Shown here: piece by piece, positions 36,447 through 47,414 of the stretch
How positions within the stretch are numbered: the first letter of the stretch is position 1
How the letters are laid out: each line of letters opens with the position of its first letter
Assembly: GCA_905183005.1 (NCBI GenBank)
Contig: CAJJDO010000065.1
Coordinates: forward strand, 310,001-374,000
From: Paramecium pentaurelia
Lineage: Eukaryota; Ciliophora; Oligohymenophorea; Peniculida; Parameciidae
Reading direction: 5' to 3'
Length of the DNA: 64,000 bases
Translations under genes and position numbers: made by a program
Notes under the pieces: model-generated
Seen by the model: the letters and a program-made list of their open reading frames with translations, nothing else
The model's database searches: none
What the model was told of the DNA's origin: nothing

Positions 36447-36683
36447 TCAGAGATATAAAGTACCATAAAATTGACAAGCATTCTATTTTTCATTCACTTT
36501 AGTGTATTGTATCTTTACTGTTTCTTCTTTATCAAAATTCAAGTTAATTTAAATAATTGTGAATCTACTCAATTTTATAGTTAATTTTTATTAAGTTAGT
36601 AACAAATACATGTCCTTAATATACTCTTCAGATTTTTAAAATTTGAGAATTATACAAGTTATCGTTAAATTTATAGAATACAT
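36447..36683 (-). CDS. Possible small gene or remnant
   Basis: 78-codon frame (MYSINLTITCIILKFQ... to ...CQFYGTLYL, then TGA) with reasonable composition (NLNFDKEETVKIQYTKVNE). Beyond the TGA the same frame continues plausibly (YPVMGDVLFGNDKF), which suggests either a missed intron or a broken gene. Function unknown. Confidence 0.3.
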
Positions 36684-36968
36684 ATATGATTATATTTGAA
36701 GAATACAAGCTTCTTCTACTATTCTATGATTAATTATATTATATAACTATTCTGAATTGACATATTAAAAACCTATGATGCAAGATATCCATTAATTTTA
36801 TATAGTTTAATTAATTAATTAAATATCCGCGTGAGTTCTTGTATTACAATGATATAAGATTTGATATTGCTATAAATTAATCATTTGATAGCAAATGCAG
36901 ATTAATTATTTAACAATTTTTCCTATATGAATTCTCATGTTTATCTGACAAAACACTAAATACATGAA

Positions 36969-37761
36969 ATGTTTGTAGATTCCACCTAAGCTTTAGCATC
37001 ACCTTCATTTGTTGAACCAAATTCTCCTTAAGCAAAGGAGGTATTTGATTTAAAAAAAAATTGAATAGAAAAGATATTTCTTCCATGAAGAAGTAGTAAG
37101 TCCATCAAAGAAGGATGATAAGTCAACTGATAACTATTCAAACAGAAAAATCAGTTAGGATTCCATTTTCGATTCAAAAGTAGAAATGAAATTAAGTAAT
37201 TCTTGTTTCTTGACAGATTAGCTAATAATTAAATATGTCTTGTGAATTTATTTGAACAATAGAACAAGGATAAGGATAGAGAAACCATTACTAAATTACA
37301 GTAATAACTCTCCCAATAATCTTAATTGATTTTAAGTTTACAAAGTAAAGTTTTGATATAATTTAGATCAAATAAATATTTTGAAGGATTTGAATAAGAA
37401 AAATTAGAGCAATATCTCAGAACTATTAGGATAGATAAGAAAATTAGAATAGGAGAATCAATTTTTTTAAGATCAGCTATTGAAAAATAGATTGAGTTTG
37501 TAAGATTAAATCAAATAACAATAATAAATAAAAATAGATATGGAAAATACAAAAATCTAACTATTAAATAAGGATTAAATGATTGAATCTCTTCATTAAC
37601 AATTATAATCATTTCGTTAAGATCAAAGTAGATGCAGAGTTGGCAGAAGTCCCAATAGAATAATTGAATAAATAGTGAATTGCCATCATCCATCAATCTC
37701 GTATATTAATTATAGGATTGCTCCTTAAAGATCACATTCTAGTAATATCAAGAATTTTTGA
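36969..37761 (+). CDS. Coiled-coil protein, unknown
   Basis: Starts MFVDSTQALASPSFVEPN. A 28-nt intron follows QAKE and a 22-nt intron lies near 37341-37362; one more junction around 37130-37220 is unresolved. The middle is a clear coiled coil: KLQQQLSQQSQLILSLQNQ, ISELLGQIRKLEQENQFFQD, ENTKIQLLNKDQMIESLHQQ. The C-terminus is basic and ordered-looking (RCRVGRSPNRIIEQIVNC, YINYRIAPQRSHSSN). The stop is 34 bp from that of the convergent gene. Confidence 0.6.
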
Positions 37762-37795
37762 ATTAATCATTCATATGATTATTTTATATCAAATT

Positions 37796-38216
37796 TCACA
37801 ATTTATAAAATTAAAGGGCTTTGGTGCTAGTCTTTTCTTCAACTTCATCAAAAATTTTTCTCTTTTGATGTCCAGAACTAGTAAACATACTTTTTGTATT
37901 ATGGCCTTAATCTTCATGAAGACTCTTGCTTAAGTGATGATGATTGCAATGTCTTACACTGACACTTTACAATTTACAATACGATAATTTTTTGGGTATT
38001 TGAATATTTTGAGGTTTTTAGTTCTTTGACTATTTCTCTTTCAATATTTACTTATGTTTACATCATTTTATTTAACTCTGAGATTTCTTATTCCAATTAA
38101 TAAACATATTTTTATAGTTATACACATTATTAACATTATTCAAGTTGATTATCATAAGGAATACTATCTTCTGAATTAATAAATGATTAATAAATAGTAT
38201 CTTCTTTCTCATTCAT
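37796..38216 (-). CDS. Small coiled-coil protein, unknown
   Basis: 133 aa with one 19-nt intron. MNEKEDTIYQSFINSED is followed by a heptad-like helix (DNQLEQCQQCVQLQKYVYQL, EQEISELNKMMQTQVNIERE) and a His/Lys-rich C-terminal part (GHQKRKIFDEVEEKTSTK). Too short to assign. Confidence 0.6.
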
Positions 38217-38414
38217 CTTAAATAATTAAAATAATATTAAAATTTAACATAAAATATTATAATTCATTAAATTATTGAAAATATGTAAATTATTATAGTA
38301 TTATATTTTATATTGTTATTTGTTCATTTTAGATATAAATTATTTTTTAGAATTAAAGATGTTTTTAAATTAATCAAAGAACAATAATATAATAGTAATT
38401 ATTATATAGCTAAA

Positions 38415-38934
38415 TCAAGCTTTGTATTTTGAATTTTGTTAATTTTCTCTTCTTTATTTAGCTAATATATCTCTTATTTATTAATTTGTTTATTCTTTAA
38501 GAGTCTCTTCAGACTTAAACTTTTCTATACTATTGTCTATGCTTTTTTAAATTAGTTATTAGTTTTTATTGTTGTCTTAAACCAAGTTTTTTTAAGCTAA
38601 AGTGGCAAATTTATTAGGTTATGGTTGATTTGTTTATTGATTCTAGGTTTTTAGATCTTTATTGATATTTTTGTAAGTGATAACAGTGTAATCAGGAATT
38701 ACAAATCCTGTTTCATTACCTACTTTATTGGATACTCTTTAGACTGTCCCTAAAGATGGAACATCCCAACCTATACTAAATTGATGATTGTTTTTGCAGT
38801 TATCTAAAAGAGAATATATATATGTATACTCCCAAAAACTTTGATTACATTCTTTTTCTGACCATCAAAAAAGATCATTGGTACTTAATGATATGGGTCT
38901 CGCGAAGACTACATATTGTGGTTATACTTACCAT
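38415..38934 (-). CDS. Small basic protein, unknown
   Basis: 156 aa with introns of 23 nt (directly after the initiator ATG) and 26 nt; arithmetic exact. N-terminal part is compact (PYHQVPMIFFDGQKKNVIK; FSIGWDVPSLGTVQRVSN; ETGFVIPDYTVITYKNI), the C-terminal half is a charged helix (SIEKFKSEETLKEQTNQQIR, RREN). The first half looks like a folded domain but was not recognised. Start codons of this gene and the histidine-kinase-like gene are 12 bp apart on opposite strands, unless one starts further inside (an internal Met is present at PMIFFDG). Confidence 0.6.
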
Positions 38935-38946
38935 TTAATGATATAA

Positions 38947-41944
38947 ATGAAATAAAAAATATTTGAAATACTTTTATCAGAACTCTTGTTGCTTGTAGTT
39001 GTAACAGGTTTGGTAAATAATATGATATATTTAAGAGATTAAATAGTAATTAAACAATACTAGTACTTACCTGTTTGAATGTGTTTTTAACCATAATAAT
39101 TGGATTTGTAAGAATTTACAATCTATTATTGAACAAAGAATTAAATAGATGTTTTACTTTATTACTTTTATTACGTTTGATTCTAATTGTGTTTCAATAT
39201 TCTGTATCTAATACACAATTATATTTGATACTAATTAACCATTTAGAAATGTAATATGAAATTAAGATTGCTCTTCTTTTGAATTATGGGTTATTAAGTA
39301 TTTTACATGATGTTTAGAATTTAATTGAAACTCCACAGAATATTATATATTATGTATACTGGTTCCTTGTTTTGTTACAAATGAAAATTAAGTTTTTTAA
39401 ATCCAAGGAACCAAAACCTAAATTATTGTCTAATCCCTTGAAGTAAATACCAGATGCTCCACCTACATTTCAAGCAAAATCCTAAGAGTTGATTAAACAA
39501 TAGGATGAACAATCCAAAGTATTGTCCTCATCAGAAATCAAGCCATTATAATTGAACAGTAATAATCTAAATGAAGATGACATTATCATGACAAATATGT
39601 ACTAATGAGTACAAAAAAAATAAAAGGTCGTGGCTGTCAAATTAATCAGTGTTGATCTACAATGGCGATTTAAGTATCATCTATCAAACGTTTTATTTGG
39701 GCAAATTGTAAAAGAACATTGGAGATAAACTTGATTGTGAATTGTTATTTTTAGAATCCATTATTATTATTGGATGCAAGGAAATTAATGAATTACTAGG
39801 TTAATCTGGATATAGTGATTCCATTTTTAGCGAGTATAAATGTTTTACTTAAATTAGTGGATCATTTCTTTGCAATAATATTAATGAAGTTCATAAATGT
39901 AAGATTAAAGGTTAATTCACAATTAGAGAATTGATTACTTGTTTATTTAAAGATTTTGAAAAGTAATTCTATTTTATAGATTTAGATGGAGATTCTTCAC
40001 TTTAACAATCTTTAAAGTGAAGAATGATTTCTTAGATTTAGATGGTATTCAAATTAAACTATTCATAACTAATATTGATGGACATAGATTCATACTTTTT
40101 AATCTTGAATAAGCTCCTGTTTTACCTAAAATCTATAATTCAGAACCAAACTCAATTCTATAGAACATTTACACTACCTATTCTCATGAATCTATCAATT
40201 ATGTCAATTGCATTATGACTTATATATTGCTACTTACTCATCATAATGATTTTCTAATGAGTGAAGGTAGTAATAAAACAACTATGGTAAAAACACTCAT
40301 ATAAATTATAATTAGTCTTTAAGCCGAAAGGAAAAAGAAGAATATATTTCTAATGCTTTATTGATTATGAGATATTATTCATAGAGATATACATTATTTT
40401 TATATTCTATGAGGGATTACATATTCTTTTTTTAAAATGAATTATTTTTTAAAATGAATGCAATACGAATTGAAGATTTATTAGATGATTTATTATAAAC
40501 TTTTGATCCTTTATTAAAATTAAAATAAATCAAATTAACTACAAATATAGAACTATAAGATGGAAATACAATTATTTTTAGTGATCAAGATAGAGTATAT
40601 ATATCCTTTTAATTTAAATAGATTAAATAGATTATTTCATGTTTATTGCATTATTGTTTATAATCATCATCAAAGAGTTCAATTAAATTTGATATTAAAA
40701 GTTATACACTACAAGGAATTATGATAACAATTAAAGATACTAAAGCTGATTTTGATGAAATAGCTAAACAAAAGATTATGAATTTAACTAAATAAGTAAA
40801 TTAATAATTAAAGAGTCAAAAATCTGTAAATGAAATAGATTTATAAAATCCATTAGAATTATAAATGTGTATTATACTTTGTTGGTAATTATCTGGATCC
40901 TTTAAAAGAGGACTAGAATTTCTAATTGACAGCTAAGGATTTTGTACATTCACATTTGTTATTGAATCTCAAAATACATAAATGAAATGTTAAAACTCAG
41001 ATACTGGACCTATAAAAGTATTAGGCAAGAAAAAATACTTTGAAACATCATTGTCACTCCTTTTATAAGACAATATTAATCAAGGAGGAGGTGGAGGTGA
41101 ATCGAGACTATTATCATTTACTTAATTATCTAAATAGTTTTCAATAAAACCAACAGATCCAATAGATTTATAAAGTGCCTATTTTTCACAACTTTCAAAA
41201 ATTAGATAAGAAACTTCTAATTCTAGAGTATTTCCTAATAGTGGAACAATACACAAACAATCTCGTGAACAAAGTGGAAGTTTCTCTGGAACCTACAAAT
41301 AAGGAATTTAATAAGATAGTATCTAATAAATTACAAAACTTTTGAATAGGAATAATTTAAGTGTTGTAGGTAAAGTAGATTCTCCAGATGAATCACAAAG
41401 AACTTTCACTGCAATTGATTTTGGTGCAGCTGAATAAACTATTAATTAAATATCATTACCGGAATTTAACCCTAAATTGCTTACTTAAGTCATTAAATAT
41501 CGACTTAGGAATAATTGTTGTTCCAAAGTTTTGATATTAGATAATGACAGTTTTTAGATTATTGTTTTAGAGAAAGTATTATAGAAATATGATATCAAAT
41601 GTGATTATGGATTCACTGGTTCTGAAGGATTAGATATTATCGAAATAAAGCGAGGTCGTCCATGTCATTGTGGAAATCGCTATTATTTACTGTACTTTAT
41701 AGATATCAATCTTCCTGTAATTATTTTGTGATAAATTTAGGGATTGAGTGGTATTGAATTTGTCTAACGTATTAAGAAGAATATGCAATAAGGGAATTTA
41801 GATAAAGGATTTGCTATAGCTACTGCTACAATTGCAGGATTAAATTCTAAATTAGATTGTTTTCGTAATGGAATGGATTACTTTATATCAAAGCCATTTG
41901 ATTTGATAGAAATAAGTGCTGCTGTTTAATATCTTGATTTTTGA
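38947..41944 (+). CDS. Membrane hybrid histidine-kinase-like protein with complete receiver domain
   Basis: Order: five or six membrane helices (ILLSELLLLVVVTGL; VFLTIIIIGFVRIYNLLL; LLLLLRLILIVFQYSV; YYVYWFLVLLQMKI); a PAS-like region (LIYNGDLSIIYQ; FFTLTIFKVKNDFLDLDGI); a DHp-like segment TYSHESINYVNCIMTYILL with a candidate phospho-His in the H-E pair; an ATPase-like region (IKLTTNIEL, IIFSDQDRVYISFQF, IISCLLHYCL) without clear G boxes; a long Q/S linker; and a receiver with LILDNDS (acidic pocket), FIDINLPGLSGIEF (phospho-Asp, across a 24-nt intron), the ATATIAG switch strand and YFISKPFDL (Lys). All receiver residues are present although the kinase core looks decayed. Introns of 23, 28, 23 and 24 nt identified; others near 40300-40450 unresolved. 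Confidence 0.75.
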
Positions 41945-41988
41945 ATAAGTTTGTATGATAGGATAAAATTAATATAATTAATATACAA

Positions 41989-43228
41989 ATGAGAGGTCAT
42001 CAAAAGAGTTTGCCAAATCTTAAATTTCTGTAGCCTTAATCAACTGCGTTAATTACTCCATCTAATAGTTCTATTCGATAAAAATACTAAGAAAAACGAA
42101 CTTATAGGAAATTCTAAAAAGAGAATTCTCTTTAAATTGACAAGAATTAGACACCAACTCCAATAATGAATAATGTAGCTAAAGTGTTTAGACAGAATTT
42201 TATTTAGAAAACAGAACCTAATGAAACATCTGATAAACAAAATAGAATGATTGAAAATCAAAAAATTATAAGTCAGAAGCCTTCTTCTTTCAAATTTCTC
42301 TATCGTCCAATTACAAAATAGAATTCTGAACTAATGTTAACTCCTCGAATAGCATAAAATTTACCTGAAAACAATTATGTCTATTATGTTTCTGACTTAA
42401 TTAAAGCATATGAAAGTAAGGACAGCTATTTCAATCGTCTTTTCTAAGATCATCTTTAATCAAGTTTAATGGCATTTAAATAATGCGCCACATCTAAAAT
42501 TATATTTAAACCTAAACCTCTCATTTTACCTAAAGATCCTAAAGGTAAATAAATAAATTTATAATAGATTCAAGAAAATATACTTTATTATTAGATTTGG
42601 ATGAAACTCTTGTTCATTGTTCACTTGATGTAAGATTACCATGTGATAAAAAACTCAATATCAAATTATCCCCATCAGAAATCCTACAAGTTGGACTCAC
42701 AATTCGTCCTGGATTACAAAATATGTTAGAAAACTTGTAGCCTCATTTTGAGATTATCATTTTTACTGCTTCTCATGCTCAGTATGCAAAAAAAGTGAAA
42801 ATTTCATATCTAATTATTAGATAGTAGAATACATTGATCCAAAAAAAATTATATCCTATGTTCTGTCCAGAGAGCATTGCTGTTTCACAAGTCTTGGACA
42901 ATACATTAAAGATCTTTCTATAATTAAAAATCGATCTCTCTCTAAAATTATTCTAGTTGATAATTCTGCTTACAGTTATTATTATTAAATTGATAATGGA
43001 GTACCAATTATTCCATTCTATGACAATAAGTAAGATAAATAATTGACTCTACTGACCAAGTATTTAATTGGTCTCTTAGATTATTAAGATATAAGAGAAT
43101 ACAATTAGTATAATTATTTTTTTTATTTCTATAGGAAATACTTAAAGACCTACTTATTGGATAAATTGGATTCTTTAGAATCAGTTATTGAAAATTATAA
43201 GGCGTAAATTAATTCCAAAAAAACATGA
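41989..43228 (+). CDS. SCP/FCP1-type (HAD) protein phosphatase
   Basis: 387 aa with introns 42545-42567 (23 nt), a 26-nt intron near 42795 and a 27-nt intron near 43110; arithmetic exact. After a basic, Q-rich N-terminal region of about 190 residues comes the catalytic domain: RKYTLLLDLDETLVHCS with the DxDxT nucleophile, LTIRPGLQNMLENL, FEIIIFTASHAQYA, SREHCCFTSLGQYIKDLSII and KIILVDNSAYSYYYQIDNG. This is the small CTD phosphatase/Dullard group, which dephosphorylates Ser/Thr on RNA polymerase II CTD or other proteins. It starts 44 bp after the stop of the preceding gene on the same strand. Distinguished from TIM50 by the VDNSAYSY motif. Confidence 0.92.
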
Positions 43229-43292
43229 AAAGTCTTATAATACTAATTTGAATTTAAATTTTAATTGTAACAGCTAAATGACACCGGGATGC

Positions 43293-43341
43293 TATAATAA
43301 TCACTTTTTTTATTATAATTATCAGATTCGTGATTATTATA
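43293..43341. promoter_or_regulatory. Conserved inverted repeat upstream of PP2C copy A
   Basis: TATAATAATCAC (43293-43304) and GTGATTATTATA (43330-43341) are perfect 12-bp inverted arms around a 25-bp AT-rich spacer, 45 bp before the ATG. The same structure sits at the same place upstream of PP2C copy B, in a promoter otherwise partly diverged. Could be a protein-binding site, transcription-start element or hairpin; function inferred only from conservation. Confidence 0.5.
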
Positions 43342-43386
43342 AGCCGAACTAAGTTTCTAAAATATCCTATTTTAAATTTATTTTAA

Positions 43387-44419
43387 ATGGGACCATACCT
43401 TAGTTAACCTAATAAAAACAAATCAACCACCAGTGGTGAAGGAAAGAGCATTATTTTTGCTGCTTCTGAAATGCAAGGTATAATTGATATATAATTTAAA
43501 AGGCTGGAGAAATACAATGGAAGATGCTCACATTCATGTATGTGACTTATAACCAGATCTTTCAATCTTTGGTGTCTTTGATGGCCATGGAGGCAAAGAA
43601 GTTGCCATTTTCGTAGAGAGACACTTTATTGAAGAACTTTAAAAGAATAAAAATTTTAAAGATCAAAAGTTTGAAGATGCTCTTAGAGAGACTTTCTTAA
43701 AAATGGATGAGCTTTTGCTTACTCCAGAAGGTCAAAAGGAAATTAATTCAATCAAAGGTGGAGATGATGATGGTAAATATTTATTAATAATTATTTAAAC
43801 AGTTTCTTATGCAGGGTGCACTGCCAATGTTGCCCTATTTTATAAGAACACACTCTATGTTGCTAATGCAGGTGATTCTAGATCTGTATTATGCAGAGAA
43901 AACAAAAATTATGATATGAGTGTTGATCATAAACCTGACAATTATGAAGAAAAATAAAGAATTGAAAGAGCTGGTGGTTTTGTATCTGATGGAAGAGTCA
44001 ATGGTAATTAATGTTTAAATATTCTTAGGTAATCTAAATCTATCTCGTGCTTTGGGAGATTTAGAATATAAGAGAGACAGCAAATTAAGATCAAATGAGT
44101 AATTGATCATTGCTCTACCAGATATCAAAAAGGTGGAATTAATTCCATAAGACAAGTAACATTTTTATTTCTATAATAGATTCCTTTTGATGGGATGTGA
44201 TGGTGTATTTGAGACACTTGATCATGCAGATTTACTCAAGTTTATCAACTAAAAACTTGGTAACCAAGCAGTTACTCCATAATTGTTAGGAAGAGTAGCT
44301 GAAGATTTGTTAGATAATTTGATTGCTCCAGACACCTCAGGTACTATAAATAATTTATTTTAGTCGGAACTGGATGTGACAATATGACAACCTTAATCAT
44401 TTATCTTAAAGGAAAATGA
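43387..44419 (+). CDS. PP2C-family protein phosphatase, copy A
   Basis: 301 aa with five introns (25, 30, 25, 24, 23 nt; arithmetic exact). The canonical PP2C motifs are present: RNTMEDAHI, GVFDGHGGKEVA (metal-binding Asp), GCTANVALFYKNTLYVANAGDSR, DHKPDN, NLNLSRALGDLEYK, LLMGCDGVFE, GTGCDNMTTLIIYL. This is the metal-dependent Ser/Thr phosphatase fold. Gly2 at the N-terminus (MGPYLSQPNK) allows myristoylation but is not a strong consensus. Copy B lies downstream on the opposite strand. Confidence 0.95.
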
Positions 44420-45408
44420 ACAATATGATAATATATATTATATATATATTAATTCCTTTTAAATATGATTATCCTTTTCTTCGATCTAGAAGATATAATA
44501 TCAGATCATCTTAAATAAAAAATCAAATAATAATTATAATTTACTTCGAATTATATTATATTTTTAATTAGTTTTTTTTGTTTTTTAATTAATTTTGTTT
44601 TAATATTGTAAAAATAAAAAGTTTTGTTAATATTTATCTGAAAATAGAAAATATTGGTTATCTTCTGATTCAAGAATTACAATTTTCTCAATATTAAGCT
44701 AAATTCATTATTAATTTCAGTAAAATAACATTGATCAATTAGCATAACAATTAACAAATTGTCATTGGAAGGCGATTTCATAATAAAAGATTAATACATA
44801 AGCTCATTATCTTTAATCTCAGAAGTAGGAATAATAATTATCTTATTGACAGAAACAATAATTTGATTACTAAATAAGGTTCAGTTAAGGACAATATCTC
44901 AACCTTTCTAGGAGGATTCTAAGCTAAGAAAAACTTAAAGAAATATTATACCTTACCTAAATGCATGTCTAGATAGTCTAGTGATCTTTAACCTGATCTA
45001 CTTTAGGGGAACAAGTAAATGATATGGGTGGCCATTTACAAAATAAAATATAAATTAAAATCATTATTATTATTTAAATTTAACTAAAATTTTAGAAGAA
45101 AATTTTATGCAAATTTAATATTAAATAATAATGTTCTTAATCTAAATAACAAAGTTTGGATATCCTTTTTTGTTAACAAAAAAGTTTAAATATAAAACCC
45201 ATTTTTAACAATTTCTAACAAAAAGCCTAAGCAGAATAAAATACACAAAAAGATCATTAGTCTTTTTTTTTTTAAGTCAAAGGCAAATTAAAAAAGATTA
45301 ATAGATAGTTCTTATTGTATTTTTCTAAAAGATATCTCTATTTTCGATTAAAAAAACTTATCGGTTTAACTGATTTATTTTTTTGAATAAAATATATATA
45401 TTACTTTT
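44420..45408 (+). CDS. Spacer between PP2C copies; possible unrecognised plus-strand gene
   Basis: About 1 kb between two convergent PP2C genes. One plus-strand frame stays free of TGA from about 44600 to beyond 45400, with fair composition in its middle (LITKQGSVKDNISTFLGG, KKYYTLPKCMSRQSSDLQ, DLLQGNKQMIWVAIYK). No ATG was found in frame at its start and it runs into copy B on the other strand, so its limits are unknown and it may be chance or a remnant. Nothing else recognised. Confidence 0.25.
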
Positions 45409-46432
45409 TCATTTAAAATAAATTATTAAAATTGTCATATTATCACATCCAGTTCCGGCTACAATATACTAATATAAGTACCTGAAAGATCTGGAGCAAT
45501 TAAAGTATCTAGCAAATCTTCAGCTACTTTTCCTAAAAATTATGGAGTAACTATTTGATCTTCTAGTTTTTAATTAATAAATTTGAGTAAATCAAAATGA
45601 TCAAGAGTCTCAAAAATACCATCACTTCCCATCAAAAGGAATCTATATTAGTTGTAACTAATACTTATCTTTCTGAGTTAATTCCACCTTTTTAATATCT
45701 GGTAGTGCAATGATCAATTATTCATTTGATCTTAATTTGCTGTCACTTTTATATTCTAAATTTCCCAAAGTACGAGATAGATTTAGATTACCTAAGAATA
45801 TTTAAACATAAATTACCATTGACTCTTCCATCAGATACATAACCACCAGCTTTTTCAATTCTTAATTTTTCTTCATAATTTTCAGGTTTATGATCAACAC
45901 TCATATCATAATTTTTGTTTTCTCTGCATAATACAGATCTAGAATCACCTGCATTAGCAACATAGAGTGTGTTCTTATAAAATAGGGCAACATTGGCAGT
46001 GCACCCTGCAAAAATAGCTAATTTAATTATTAATTTTTATTACTACTTCCATTATTATCTTTCATTTCATTAATTTCATTTTGACCTTCTGGAGTAAGCA
46101 AAAGCTCATCCATTTTTAAGAAAGTCTCTCTAAGAGCATCTTCAAACTTTTGATCTTTAAAATTATTATTCTTTTAAAGTTCTTCAATAAAGTGTCTCTC
46201 TACGAAAATGGCAACTTCTTTGCCTCCATGGCCATCAAAGACACCAAAGAGAGAGACATCCGGTGCAAAGTCACATACATGAATATGAACGTCTTCCATG
46301 TCTCCTTTCCAACCTATATCCTTAAATAAATGATTTACCTCGCATTTCTGAAGATGCATATATAAAGTATTTGGTTTCATCAACACTAGTATTTTTACTT
46401 CGATCAGGAGGAATCAGGATTTTGGCACCCAT
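45409..46432 (-). CDS. PP2C-family protein phosphatase, copy B
   Basis: 300 aa with five introns (25, 26, 25, 22, 23 nt; arithmetic exact). Closely matches copy A: GWKGDMEDVHIHVCDF, FGVFDGHGGKEVAIFVE, GCTANVALFYKNTLYVA, NAGDSRSVLC, NLSRTLGNLEYKSDSKL, LLMGSDGIFETLDHFD, GTGCDNMTILI. The N-terminus differs more (MGAKILIPPDRSKNT). Copy A RALGDLEY becomes RTLGNLEY, and GCDGVFE becomes GSDGIFE; the D to N change in LGD/N is at a motif often conserved, while the metal-binding Asp residues in DGHGG, SDG and CDN remain. Oriented tail-to-tail with copy A. Confidence 0.95.
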
Positions 46433-46951
46433 TAAAATATTTTTAAATTAGGATTTATTAGATCTTAAATGTTATTATAATAATCACGAATTCTATAATT
46501 ATAATAAAAGACTTGATTATTATAACATACTGATGTCAATTAGCTGTTAATATTTAATTTTAAATTCAATTATAATATAGCATTTTTCAAATTATATTTT
46601 GTTTATTTGAAAAACTTCTAGAAAAATATAAGTCTGATTACAAAATGAAGTATTATCTTGAATTATGTCACCAAATATTGTGATTAAGAATATACATTAT
46701 TTTTATTAAATGTAAAGTGATTTTTACAAAGTATTTAGAGAGTTACCACATATTTCTATAATATATGGATTTGGATCTCTTTTTTGTAAAATTATAAAAT
46801 TATTATTATGTAAATTGAAATCTTAAAGTGAAAATGTAATAAATAATAATTGTGAATCTTATTTTATAACTAAGTAAATTTAGTTTAAGGATAAAGTATT
46901 GTTTAAAAATAATAAACTTCAATTATTTTAGGAAGATAAATTGCAACATTT
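46433..46951. other. Upstream region of PP2C copy B and flank of the truncated copy
   Basis: The first 140 bp resemble, in reverse complement, the upstream region of copy A. The remaining part up to 46951 is AT-rich with no recognised feature. Confidence 0.6.
46472..46525. promoter_or_regulatory. Conserved inverted repeat upstream of PP2C copy B
   Basis: TTATAATAATCA (46475-46486) and TGATTATTATAA (46514-46525) form perfect 12-bp inverted arms, 42 bp before the start codon of copy B on the minus strand. Flanking words (AACAGCTAA, AATTCGTGATTATTATAA in the reverse direction) are shared with the copy A promoter. Confidence 0.5.
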
Positions 46952-47342
46952 TTATTGAAGAACTTTAAAAGAATAATAATTTTAAAGATCAAAAGTTTGA
47001 AGATGCTCTTAGAGAGACTTTCTTAAAAATGGATGAGCTCTTGCTTACTCCAGAAGGTCAAAATGAAATTAATGAAATGAAAGATAATAATGGAAGTAGT
47101 AATAAAAATTAATAATTAAATTAGCTATTTTTGCAGGGTGCACTGCCAATGTTGCCCTATTTTATAAGAACACACTCTATGTTGCTAATGCAGGTGATTC
47201 TAGATCTGTATTATGCAGAGAAAACAAAAATTATGATATGAGTGTTGATCATAAACCTGAAAATTATGAAGAAAAATTAAGAATTGAAAAAGCTGGTGGT
47301 TATGTATCTGATGGAAGAGTCAATGGTAATTTATGTTTAAAT
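46952..47342 (+). pseudogene. Truncated third PP2C copy
   Basis: 391 bp matching copy B (45800-46190 on the minus strand) almost base for base, including the intron after the NNGSS codons. It begins at IEELQKNNNF and ends inside the intron after GRVNG; sequence identity stops abruptly on both sides. The N-terminal DGHGG metal site and the whole C-terminal third are missing, so it cannot encode an active phosphatase. One visible difference is GAGCTC versus GAGCTT in the DELLL codons. Confidence 0.9.
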
Positions 47343-47414
47343 GCTTCAGTTACTGCTCTATCTTACATAAATAAAATAGATTTTATTTGAATAGTTTTGA
47401 GCTAATTAGGAAAT

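Noticed and set aside
37718..37933. Plus-strand hydrophobic frame (MLLKDHILVISRIFE...)
   Set aside because: Overlaps two better-supported genes: the end of the coiled-coil gene on + and the spliced small gene on -; hydrophobicity comes from AT-rich antisense.
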